Source: Labilibaculum sp. DW002 | GTDB taxonomy: Bacteria; Bacteroidota; Bacteroidia; Bacteroidales; Marinifilaceae | Assembly (NCBI RefSeq): GCF_029029525.1 | Contig: NZ_JAKJSC010000001.1 | Span: 2,020,987 to 2,084,986 of the forward strand | Length of the DNA stretch: 64,000 nt | Direction of reading: 5' to 3' | Shown: piece after piece, positions 45,749-53,630 of the stretch | Numbering within the stretch: the stretch's first letter is position 1 | How the letters are laid out: every line of letters begins with the position of its first letter | Position numbers and translations under genes: made by a program | Notes under the pieces: generated by a model | What the model was told of the DNA's origin: nothing | Seen by the model: only the letters and a program-made list of their open reading frames with translations | Databases searched by the model: none

Positions 45749-46807
45749 CTAATCCACAAGCACTCTCACCTTCGCCTCATGTGCTAAATTCAAGTTTCCA
45801 TCAACAATCACTTCATCACCAGCTTGCAAACCTTCAATAATTGTATAAGATGAACTGTTTTCCTTCCCTGTACTTACATAGTGCCATATGGCTGTTCCTT
45901 CCTTGTAGGTAAAAACAACTTCTTTATTCTGACGAAGCAGTACTGCCGATTTGGGAACAACAAGTTGATTTGGCAAATTGTTTTGAATCAAAACCCGCAC
46001 ATTCATTCCCTCCAACAAGTCTCCTCCTTTATTATTTACTCTGGCAGTAATTTTCACCAATCCATTATCCTCAATCACCGGATTAATTTGCGTGATGTTA
46101 CCGAAATACTCCTTTTCAAAAGCAAAAGGAAATATTTTCACTCTTTGACCTTTTCGCAATTCTCGTAATTCCGATTCCATTACCGAAAATTCAACTTCGA
46201 AATTTTTATGATCTATCAGTGTACAGAAAGGCTTGCTAATATCTGTTTTATCATAAATTCGACCATCAAGATTGGCTACTACTCCATCAAAAGGAGCAAT
46301 AAGACAGGTGCCCATCATATCATGTTGAGCATTTTTATATTCTAAGTTAGCAGAAGAAAAGCCAGAATTTAATTTCGAAATTCGCAACACTTCTTTTGGT
46401 ATTTCAAGGGTATCTTGCCCATTATACCCCTGACCAATGAGCACATCTGCCAGTTCGAGTTCGGCTTTCGCCAATACCTGTTTACTTTCCTCCAAGCTGT
46501 TTTTTTGCTCAAAATCGTCCAGTACTGCCAATACTTCCCCTTTCTGTACAAAATCTCCATTGCTAACATTTAGTTTTTTCACCACATTGGAGAGCAAAAA
46601 ATATAAATCGCTCTTGCAAAAAGCTCTAAGCTTACCGTTACTTACCAACTCTTTTTGAAAAGTACCAGCAACTAATTTAATTGTTTTCACTTCGTTTAAT
46701 TCCTCACGAAAAGCAATCTTTGAAGATTCTTCGTCGGTTTTACCCTGTATAGGCTTACAACTAACTGCCAAGCAAAAAACACATAATAACATTAAAAATA
46801 TTCGCAT
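45749..46807 (-). CDS. RND efflux periplasmic adaptor lipoprotein (HlyD/AcrA-like)
   Basis: The 352-residue protein has a lipobox (FCLAVSC). The lipoyl-like half motif NVSNGDFVQKGEVLAVLDD, a helical hairpin, the second lipoyl half (LIAPFDGVVANLDGRIYD) and a beta-barrel domain follow. It links RND permease and TolC in efflux pumps. The permease and TolC genes lie 5.3 kb further on, beyond modules B and C, although such genes normally adjoin. Its stop abuts the DUF1573-tail scar. Confidence 0.88.
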   Translation of the reverse strand: MRIFLMLLCVFCLAVSCKPIQGKTDEESSKIAFREELNEVKTIKLVAGTFQKELVSNGKLRAFCKSDLYFLLSNVVKKLNVSNGDFVQKGEVLAVLDDFEQKNSLEESKQVLAKAELELADVLIGQGYNGQDTLEIPKEVLRISKLNSGFSSANLEYKNAQHDMMGTCLIAPFDGVVANLDGRIYDKTDISKPFCTLIDHKNFEVEFSVMESELRELRKGQRVKIFPFAFEKEYFGNITQINPVIEDNGLVKITARVNNKGGDLLEGMNVRVLIQNNLPNQLVVPKSAVLLRQNKEVVFTYKEGTAIWHYVSTGKENSSSYTIIEGLQAGDEVIVDGNLNLAHEAKVRVLVD

Positions 46808-46944
46808 AACAAATAAAATACATTTACAACTTTAAATACTTACCACGTGGAACTTATTATAACCGGATAATTATCCTTCTACATTAGGATTTACTGAAAA
46901 TAGAACTTTGCAATTCTAGCTCATTTCACAGTAAATCATAATCT

Positions 46945-47364
46945 CTATTCTTCTTCAACGTATGCCTTAAGAGTAAGCTTATAAAACTCAGTTTGAGTAT
47001 TAGCCCTAACCGTTGTATAGATCTTATTAAAACCCAATTTTTCCTTTGTATCAAATTTAAGTTCGATGAATGCAGTATCTAAGGGTTGAATTGTATCATT
47101 ACTTAAACTATAACCAGTACATGAACAATCTGGATTTACGTATTTTATAAATAATGTATCACTTCCAGAATTGTAAAATCTATATTTACCTATCAGTAAA
47201 GTATCTTGGCGAACTTTCCCAAAATCTATATACTTATTAATAAATATCAAAGATGATAATCTATGATTAACATTTATGATTTCACTACTCCTTTTGGGGC
47301 GTATTTTACAGCCAACAAATGTTAATAATAAAACACCCACCCAAATATATTTTCTGAAATTCAT
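46945..47364 (-). CDS. DUF1573 lipoprotein (module A)
   Basis: The 139-residue protein has a lipobox (LTFVGC) and the DUF1573 immunoglobulin-like fold: IDFGKVRQDTLLIGKYRFYN with a conserved cysteine pair in YVNPDCSCTGY. This family is widespread in Bacteroidota and of unknown function. It follows the propeller gene by one base. It takes the position held by CxxC thioredoxin-like genes in modules B and C. Confidence 0.8.
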   Translation of the reverse strand: MNFRKYIWVGVLLLTFVGCKIRPKRSSEIINVNHRLSSLIFINKYIDFGKVRQDTLLIGKYRFYNSGSDTLFIKYVNPDCSCTGYSLSNDTIQPLDTAFIELKFDTKEKLGFNKIYTTVRANTQTEFYKLTLKAYVEEE

Positions 47365-47365
47365 A

Positions 47366-48511
47366 TTAATTGTTTTTTTTGGGAACAGTAAACCGATACA
47401 CTTTCATCTCCTCATTTTCTTCATCAATAGTGGAGCTAGCATAAACATATGGATCAATAAAACCTATTACTTTGAGATTTCTTGGCACTTCAACATCTGC
47501 AATCATTGTATTACTTTTATATATTTGTAATCCATCCGTTGAAGAATTATCACCTTTTTTATAACTCCTAAACAACATATCTAACTCATCTATATATTCA
47601 ATCCAATCATAATATCCTTTCGTTTCTCTTTCTACTAAATAGTATTTTTGAAACTCTTTTAAACTGTTAAGTTCTTTATACTTTATATTCATATTTTCCC
47701 CTGAATATCCAAACGCTTCGATTGGATTGAATTCATTATCATATTCATATATTAAGGAATCAGCCTCGAAGGATATCAAAAAATTTCCATTTTCTTTGAT
47801 ATCAAAACTAAATAATGCAACCTGTTTTACATTATCATTATCTGCATAGTACGTTGAATATCTACCATACATTTCGCATACTTTGCCATCATCTAATTTC
47901 ATTTCGGACAGAAGTCTACATTCCCTAAAATACTTACTTGGATTATTAACTACATTATACCCCTCATACTCTGAAAATTGATTGAAATATATCTTATCCC
48001 CATTGTTTTTAAAGATTAGTTTAGGGTACATTAAAGTATATATGCCAAAATCACTTGCATCCATTCCTTTTTTTCGCATATCTCCTTTATCTATCAGAAA
48101 TGTTTTTTTTCTAATAAAATTTTTATCAAATAAATGACAATCATTTCCACTCCCAACGATGAGATGATCTCCATTTGATAACCTTGTATGACAATCAATC
48201 AAACCTGTATTAAGTTCTGAAGGACCTCTTCCTTGACCAAGCATCCTTTTGATAAAATGTCCATCTTTATCAAATGAAAAAACCCAACAAAACCTCTTAT
48301 CAATGAAATATATGGAATCGGTCCATAATTTAATATCTCCAACATATGATGCTTCTATTTTGTCAAGTTTTATTGTATCGAGATTAATCTCATTTAATAC
48401 TACAGTCTTATTATTATTTATTTCCCATACAATATTTAGTTTTTCCTTTTTGCAACCGATTGCAAGAAATACAACTATTATGAAAATAAAACATCTATAC
48501 TTTATATGCAT
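47366..48511 (-). CDS. 6-bladed beta-propeller lipoprotein (module A)
   Basis: The 381-residue protein has a lipobox (FLAIGC), blade-like repeats (YVGDIKLWTDSIYFIDKRF) and the motif LGQGRGPSEL, which corresponds to GKGPGEF and GRGPEEY in the sister proteins. It is the longest of the three. It is probably surface-anchored. It lies 85 bases after the peptide gene at 48597. Confidence 0.82.
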   Translation of the reverse strand: MHIKYRCFIFIIVVFLAIGCKKEKLNIVWEINNNKTVVLNEINLDTIKLDKIEASYVGDIKLWTDSIYFIDKRFCWVFSFDKDGHFIKRMLGQGRGPSELNTGLIDCHTRLSNGDHLIVGSGNDCHLFDKNFIRKKTFLIDKGDMRKKGMDASDFGIYTLMYPKLIFKNNGDKIYFNQFSEYEGYNVVNNPSKYFRECRLLSEMKLDDGKVCEMYGRYSTYYADNDNVKQVALFSFDIKENGNFLISFEADSLIYEYDNEFNPIEAFGYSGENMNIKYKELNSLKEFQKYYLVERETKGYYDWIEYIDELDMLFRSYKKGDNSSTDGLQIYKSNTMIADVEVPRNLKVIGFIDPYVYASSTIDEENEEMKVYRFTVPKKNN

Positions 48512-48596
48512 ACCCTTTTTTTATTTGACATACAAAATAGTATCAAAGCTCTCTTACTCAGATACCACATTGTATATCATAATTATCAATAATTAA

Positions 48597-48869
48597 TTAT
48601 CTTGAGCAGTTCCTATCGTAATTCCAACAATCAGATGATCCATTACACTTTTGACCTCCGTTATCAGCTTTACATCCCTTACCAAAACCTATTGTAGATC
48701 CGCAAAAACATGAAACTCCGGATCCTCCGGATTCTCCATCAGCCATTGCAACATATTCGATTGCATCCAAAGGAAATTGCCCTTCACTAGAAGTGAAAGT
48801 ATCAGACCCTACAACTGACAACAATATTATTGCCACAACACTGATATTTTTTAATAATGTGTTTTTCAT
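48597..48869 (-). CDS. Six-cysteine peptide precursor (module A, second)
   Basis: The 90-residue precursor has a hydrophobic leader (about 9-20), a linker and YVAMADGE, with AxA at residues 41-43. The tail has six cysteines: SCFC, then C-x9-C-x8-C-x5-C-x6-C. It shares about 45 leader residues with the gene at 48933, with few changes. The last cysteine pair (CWNYDRNC) has the same x6 spacing as in the module B peptides. Confidence 0.75.
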   Translation of the reverse strand: MKNTLLKNISVVAIILLSVVGSDTFTSSEGQFPLDAIEYVAMADGESGGSGVSCFCGSTIGFGKGCKADNGGQKCNGSSDCWNYDRNCSR

Positions 48870-48932
48870 TTTTTTAAAATTTATTAAGAATAAACTGTAT
48901 AGCTTTAAAAGCTATACAGTCCATTCATTATG

Positions 48933-49202
48933 TTAGTTACAATTTCTATCATAATTCCAACAATCTGATGATCCTTCAGGATTACATCTTGAACCACGAT
49001 TATCAGCCTTACAACCTCTTCCATACGTTTGCCCACAATAACATGAAACTCCTGATCCTCCGGATTCTCCATCAGCCATTGCAACACATTCTATTGCATC
49101 TAAAGAAAATTGCCCTTCACTAGAAGTGAAAGTATGAGACGCTATAACTGTCAACAATATTATTGCCACAACACCGATATTTTTTAATAATGTATTTTTC
49201 AT
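48933..49202 (-). CDS. Six-cysteine peptide precursor (module A, first)
   Basis: The 89-residue precursor has a leader like the neighbour at 48597 (MKNTLLKNIGVVAIILL) and CVAMADGE with AxA at residues 41-43. Its tail has six cysteines spaced C-x1-C-x7-C-x8-C-x7-C-x6-C. It is the first gene after repeat copy 3. A tandem duplicate with a conserved leader and changed tail. Confidence 0.75.
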   Translation of the reverse strand: MKNTLLKNIGVVAIILLTVIASHTFTSSEGQFSLDAIECVAMADGESGGSGVSCYCGQTYGRGCKADNRGSRCNPEGSSDCWNYDRNCN

Positions 49203-49271
49203 TTTTTTTAATTTCCCGAGTAATAAAAATAAAATTACTCTAATTGATACTAGTAACTATTAGTCCTGTTT

Positions 49272-49417
49272 TATCCTTTCACAGCGCAGGTCACATAAAC
49301 CTTTTCTTATTTTAATATATCTTTGCCGTATTACCTCCTTTCTAATTTTGGAGGGAACCCGAACAGGAGCTTTGTTTTGTTTCTAAGGCGTAACAAGCTT
49401 CTGTTCTTTTTCCCATT
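49272..49417. repeat. Structured repeat, copy 3
   Basis: The core (49316-49403) carries TATCTTTG at 49318-49325, the CCTCC/GGAGG hairpin and the CAGGAGCTTTGTT/AACAAGCTTCTG stem followed by TTCTTTTT. The 49272-49315 extension matches copy 1 (TATCCTTTCACAGC and following). The minus-strand 24-codon frame (49416-49342) begins one base after the DUF1573 stop codon. Differences between copies fall mostly in loops. Confidence 0.85.
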
Positions 49418-49840
49418 TCATTTACTATTCTCTGAGAGTTTTACTTCTCCTTTTATTTTCAGTGTAATCATCCCTTCTTTAGAATTGCAAAACACCGTGA
49501 TGGTTTTAAAAAACCTCCCTGGGTATTTAGCATCGTAAGTCACTTTTATTTCTTCACTATTACCCGGGTTAATAGGATGTTTGGGCCATTCAGGTTTGGT
49601 GCAACCACAAGAAGTTTCTACATACTTTATTAAAAGTGGGTATTCACCTGTATTTACAAATTGGAAACTAACTTCATTTGGTTTTCCTTGCTCCAATTTT
49701 CCCATATCAATTTCTGTTTTATCAAACTCAATTTGGGTGGGAGTTGTATTAATTGTAACAAAAGAATAATCTCCAACAAAAGCCCAAACTAAAAATAAGA
49801 GACTCAACACTGCTATTGGCACTAAATAAATCTTTTTCAT
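49418..49840 (-). CDS. DUF1573 protein with N-terminal membrane anchor
   Basis: The 140-residue protein has a signal-anchor (about 4-21, LVPIAVLSLLFLVWAF). A DUF1573 domain follows with IDMGKLEQGKPNEVSFQF, the cysteine motif VETSCGCTKPEW and a closing VTYDAKYPGRF. It lies 3 bases after the signal peptidase gene and precedes repeat copy 3. Its 3' end seems to be the source of the scar at 45706. Confidence 0.85.
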   Translation of the reverse strand: MKKIYLVPIAVLSLLFLVWAFVGDYSFVTINTTPTQIEFDKTEIDMGKLEQGKPNEVSFQFVNTGEYPLLIKYVETSCGCTKPEWPKHPINPGNSEEIKVTYDAKYPGRFFKTITVFCNSKEGMITLKIKGEVKLSENSK

Positions 49841-49843
49841 TCT

Positions 49844-50950
49844 TTAATTATTTATTGATTCTCCTATCCTATTCCAACGAATACCACTCCAAGTCTTTTC
49901 TTCCACATCACTACTCCATCCTATCATAAATACTTTCCCTATTAAATGATCTTCAGGCACAAACCCCCAAATACGACTATCAATACTCAGATCTCTATTG
50001 TCTCCCATCATAAAATAATAATCCTGTTTTGGCACATATGAATCTGTATGTATTTCATTTATATAAATACCATCTTCTTTCATTTCAATACGATTCCCTT
50101 CATAAGTCTCAATTAAGCGACGGTAAAAGGCAATATTTGCTCCATTCAATATTAAGGCACTTCCTTTTTTCGGAATTTTAACAGGTCCATAATTAATAGC
50201 ATCCCAATTCATTTTCTCATCTAGTTCTTTCGGGAAATAATAAATAGAAGCCCGTTGTCTGATTCGAACCTTAATACTATCAATATCACCTCTTGCTTGA
50301 AATACCTTCCTCTCTTTATCCGTTAGAGAGAAATCGGTAATCCTCTCATCCCTATTCCGCCAATAGTTAGAAGATCCTATATCCTTTTCACATGCCCACT
50401 TATCGTGATAATAAACTCGCCACAATCTTTTAAAATTATAATTTTCAGTTATTGAATCTCCATTAATTTTCACAATTCCATGAACAATTTGGATTATTTC
50501 CCCTGGTAATCCAATACATCTTTTCACGTATACAGGCCTATTACGAATAGGCAGAAAACACTTCTCTCCATAATTTACAAATCCTATATTATCTATTTTA
50601 TTCTTTCTTTTCCGCTCAAGCATTTCATAATAATTTTGCATAGGTCTATTACAAAAAACAGTATCCCCTTCAGGAAAATGAAATACTACCACATCTCCTC
50701 TTTTAATATCTCTAAACTTTGGCAATGAATATATTTTACCAAACATCTGTTTCGAACTACCAAAACCAATTTTATCAACACATATCCAATCACCAACTAT
50801 TAAATTGGGCGACATCGAATGAGATGGAATTTTATATGCAGAAATAAAAAAAGTTTTTAGTAAAAAGATAATAAACCCAATTATGAAAACAATATAAACT
50901 CCTCTCTCCAAGATGTTCCAAATTGTTTTTATGATTTTTCTACTTTCCAT
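49844..50950 (-). CDS. Type I signal peptidase (S26)
   Basis: The 368-residue protein has an N-terminal membrane helix (about 18-37). The catalytic serine is S45 in IPSHSMSPNL and the general-base lysine K143 in YVKRCIGLPGE. The C-terminal box YYFMMGDNRDLSIDSRIWGF is also present. Large inserted beta segments lie between the last two boxes. Housekeeping LepB genes are normally elsewhere, so a copy translationally linked to the peptide locus (3-base gaps on both sides) is likely dedicated to cutting after the AxA sites of the peptides (inference). Confidence 0.9.
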   Translation of the reverse strand: MESRKIIKTIWNILERGVYIVFIIGFIIFLLKTFFISAYKIPSHSMSPNLIVGDWICVDKIGFGSSKQMFGKIYSLPKFRDIKRGDVVVFHFPEGDTVFCNRPMQNYYEMLERKRKNKIDNIGFVNYGEKCFLPIRNRPVYVKRCIGLPGEIIQIVHGIVKINGDSITENYNFKRLWRVYYHDKWACEKDIGSSNYWRNRDERITDFSLTDKERKVFQARGDIDSIKVRIRQRASIYYFPKELDEKMNWDAINYGPVKIPKKGSALILNGANIAFYRRLIETYEGNRIEMKEDGIYINEIHTDSYVPKQDYYFMMGDNRDLSIDSRIWGFVPEDHLIGKVFMIGWSSDVEEKTWSGIRWNRIGESINN

Positions 50951-50953
50951 ATT

Positions 50954-52912
50954 TTATTTTACTAATATTTTTGCCAACTCACTTCTCATTTCCTCTATTG
51001 CTTTGGATTTAACTTTTACCTTTTTATTCAATAATTCCTTGGCAATCCTCTTGGATTTTGTTGTTTGTCCTGTTTCATCATACAGTTTTGCCAACAAATA
51101 CTTTGGGTAAAATTTATGTGGAATAATGTACCAAGCCTGTAAGTATGCTTTTTCCGCTTTTTCATATTCTTTTAGTGCTCTGTAAGTATCACCAAGTGCA
51201 GTATATAAAATAGGATCACTTCGATACAATTTTGCCTTTTCTAATACAATTTTTGCCTCTGTGAACTCTTCATTCATAAGTAAACACTTACCATGCATTT
51301 GTAGTAGCAATCCATTGTTTGATAAAATTCCCGAAGCTCTTTGGTATTCCTCAGCCGCATCGTCATAAATCGGATATTGATACAACTGATAGGCTTCTTT
51401 CCAACATTGATATCCACCGTATTGTTGCCATATTATTTTACCTGAAAAAGGTAGAAGAACCAATAAAATAAGACCAATTCCCTTTACTAAAACCAGCTTA
51501 AATTTCCCAGAAATATTTAAAGGCAAAATGACTGTTTTATACTCTTGAAGACTTATAATTAAAGCGAATAGTATAATTAATTGCACGACTATGGGAGCAA
51601 TATCTAATGTGTAGGAAAACAGGCTAAAACACAAAATGGAAAGTAAGGCTCCTTTTAATAGTACCACCATATTTTCAGTCGGTTTCTTTTCCGATCGAAC
51701 ACTATATACCTGCTTACGAAACAAAATCACCAGAAAACCAATACAAAACAATACGCCAACAGCACCGTATGCTACTACCAATCGTATTATTTCATTAAAA
51801 GGTGCATCTGGTATGCCGGCAACCATACTCTGTTCTACAGTTCCAGTACCATTTCTAAACCACTCAGCCTGATAATCCCCATACTTCGCTTCAAAACCTC
51901 CTACTCCCCACCCTGCTAAAGGTTTGTCTTTTATCATCTCCCACGAAACTTGCCACATCAACAATCTCCCATTTGCCGATCCCTCCTTGAATTTGTACAG
52001 ACCAAACAGAGAAATAACTATGGTTAAACCGACACTTACAGCAATCACCTTTTTTTGTAATGCATTAAATGCCATAAGAACATGATGTATTCCAGGATAT
52101 TTTTTCAATTCCGATCTAAATAACCACAAAATGTATAAACTACTTGCAATTGCACCTAACCAGGCCGCTCTAGAATGAGTTGCTGATAAGGCAATTAGTA
52201 GCACTATTAAAACAATTTGAGAATAATAATTCATCAATATTCTTGAGTTCAGAGCATTTATTTGGCGAAGAATATTAATCTTCCACCTAATAATGGTTTT
52301 AAGATTTGAATTGCTGTCATTTATATCCTCTATAATATTTTCATCAAGCTTTTTTCGCGTTGTTAAATAAAGTCCTAAAGCCATAGGAACACCACTAAGA
52401 ATATACCCAGAGAAAGGTCCAGGATTATGAAACGAACCTGTTATATTGAAAAGGCTGTGATAAGAATACATCAGACCATACAATTGCAAAAGTCCGATAA
52501 TAGCTTGCACCGATACAATAGTCAGATAAATTAAAATAACAGATAAAACTACTAGCGAACTGTTCCTTATCTGTCTAAAAAACAAATACAAAACAAAGTA
52601 GATGCCACTAGTTATCAAGTACTGTTGAGGGTTATCATTTGGCATATTAGTAAACAACTCCCTTACTAACATCCATAATACAAAAAGTACAATAAATATG
52701 TCTATAAAGTAGATATTTACTCCTTTCCTAAAGAGCAATTTCATCCCTGTAAATACCATTGCTAAAATGCCAAACTGCTGTATCCACAAACACTTAGCTG
52801 TTATGTTACCACGAAACAAGCTATTATCAACAACAAAGCAACTACTCAGCAATATTGCTATTAGCAACAAGGGAATAATCTGACCTTTATATTTGTTTAC
52901 AATTTTTAGCAT
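50954..52912 (-). CDS. O-antigen ligase-like membrane protein with C-terminal TPR repeats
   Basis: The start is placed at ATG 52912, as the longer frame begins with TTG. The 652-residue protein has about 10-12 membrane helices and a Wzy/WaaL-like loop (SWEMIKDKPLAGWGVGGFEAKY). C-terminal tetratricopeptide repeats follow (about 510-640, DPILYTALGDTYRALKEYEK). No glycosyltransferase genes are nearby, so a classic O-antigen role is doubtful. It is 3 bases from the signal peptidase gene and may act in peptide or glycan attachment at the surface (inference). Confidence 0.75.
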   Translation of the reverse strand: MLKIVNKYKGQIIPLLLIAILLSSCFVVDNSLFRGNITAKCLWIQQFGILAMVFTGMKLLFRKGVNIYFIDIFIVLFVLWMLVRELFTNMPNDNPQQYLITSGIYFVLYLFFRQIRNSSLVVLSVILIYLTIVSVQAIIGLLQLYGLMYSYHSLFNITGSFHNPGPFSGYILSGVPMALGLYLTTRKKLDENIIEDINDSNSNLKTIIRWKINILRQINALNSRILMNYYSQIVLIVLLIALSATHSRAAWLGAIASSLYILWLFRSELKKYPGIHHVLMAFNALQKKVIAVSVGLTIVISLFGLYKFKEGSANGRLLMWQVSWEMIKDKPLAGWGVGGFEAKYGDYQAEWFRNGTGTVEQSMVAGIPDAPFNEIIRLVVAYGAVGVLFCIGFLVILFRKQVYSVRSEKKPTENMVVLLKGALLSILCFSLFSYTLDIAPIVVQLIILFALIISLQEYKTVILPLNISGKFKLVLVKGIGLILLVLLPFSGKIIWQQYGGYQCWKEAYQLYQYPIYDDAAEEYQRASGILSNNGLLLQMHGKCLLMNEEFTEAKIVLEKAKLYRSDPILYTALGDTYRALKEYEKAEKAYLQAWYIIPHKFYPKYLLAKLYDETGQTTKSKRIAKELLNKKVKVKSKAIEEMRSELAKILVK

Positions 52913-53063
52913 TAATTGTATCTTACGTACTCGTATTTCAATCAAAATGTGGTGTAATAAAAAAAAAGAACAATTAAAGAGTAATAATTTAAATAGGCAA
53001 AATTTACTAAACAGTTACTAAATCAACTAATGCCATTATTCACCACTCAAGAGTTTCAATAAA

Positions 53064-53276
53064 TTAAAAACCAACAATCTCACCCAACCAATCGATGAAA
53101 CCTGTTGGTAAAATTGTTGGATCCACCTCATCTGGATCTTCCTCTCCTGTAGCCATTGCCATGGTAGATATGTTTTCTAGTTTAACATTTGGCTGGTTTT
53201 TATTTCCTTGTAATAATAAGTTGAAACCCATTATAACAACGACCACTCCAAATAAAATTTTCTTTTTTGTCTTCAT
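53064..53276 (-). CDS. Cysteine-free peptide precursor with AxA-TGEE motif
   Basis: The ATG at 53276 is chosen over an upstream TTG. The 70-residue precursor has a basic start (MKTKKK), a hydrophobic helix (about 7-22), and STMAMATGEE with AxA at residues 40-42, the same place as in the other five precursors. Its tail is acidic and has no cysteine (DPDEVDPTILPTG). It is the most upstream gene of the minus-strand locus, 150 bases before the O-antigen ligase-like gene. Confidence 0.65.
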   Translation of the reverse strand: MKTKKKILFGVVVVIMGFNLLLQGNKNQPNVKLENISTMAMATGEEDPDEVDPTILPTGFIDWLGEIVGF

Positions 53277-53630
53277 CCGTTTTATGTTTATCAATTAGGA
53301 TGTAAATGAAACTGAATAAAATTATTTATAATAATTTTTTAACGGGACATTTGCGGGACAAATATCATAATGCAACATATCAACTACTTACAAGTTGAAG
53401 TACAATAACACTACTTAACAATTCAATATAGAAAAACACTCTAAATCCGTTCTGTAAAATAAAATTAAAAACATCAAACTAAAACATATTATGATTTTAT
53501 TTGAATTTTGGAGATAATCCAATACCTTGTGAAAATTTACTCTACATAATTTAAAAAAACAAACTACCTTTAGAAGTCGTATTTGATGAACTTATTAATT
53601 AAATAAGTTTAAAGTTTATATTAAAAACAT
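53277..53630. other. Divergent intergenic region of the peptide locus
   Basis: About 350 AT-rich bases separate the minus-strand peptide locus from the plus-strand transglutaminase gene. It should hold both promoters, but I find no exact TAnnTTTG box. A short direct repeat, GGGACA, occurs twice near 53344-53360. Confidence 0.35.

Noticed and set aside
45610-45840. Plus-strand frame opening with PYYLLSNFGRSP across repeat copy 2, and a similar one at 49323-49538
   Set aside because: The frames begin at a TTG inside the repeat, run antisense into real genes, and are shared only because the element is repeated. The RNA and minus-strand interpretations fit better.
42703-49202. RiPP (lanthipeptide, radical SAM or YcaO-modified) interpretation of the peptides
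   Set aside because: No LanM/LanB, YcaO, B1-type or maturase gene lies in the locus. The only radical SAM gene is 35 kb away in another operon. Disulfides fit the cysteine patterns better.
42993-49417. Three repeats as a CRISPR-like array
   Set aside because: The copies are kilobases apart, about 88 bases long, with genes between them and no cas genes.
50954-52912. O-antigen or capsule biosynthesis cluster
   Set aside because: No glycosyltransferase, flippase or sugar nucleotide gene is nearby, and the gene is tightly linked to a signal peptidase and DUF1573.
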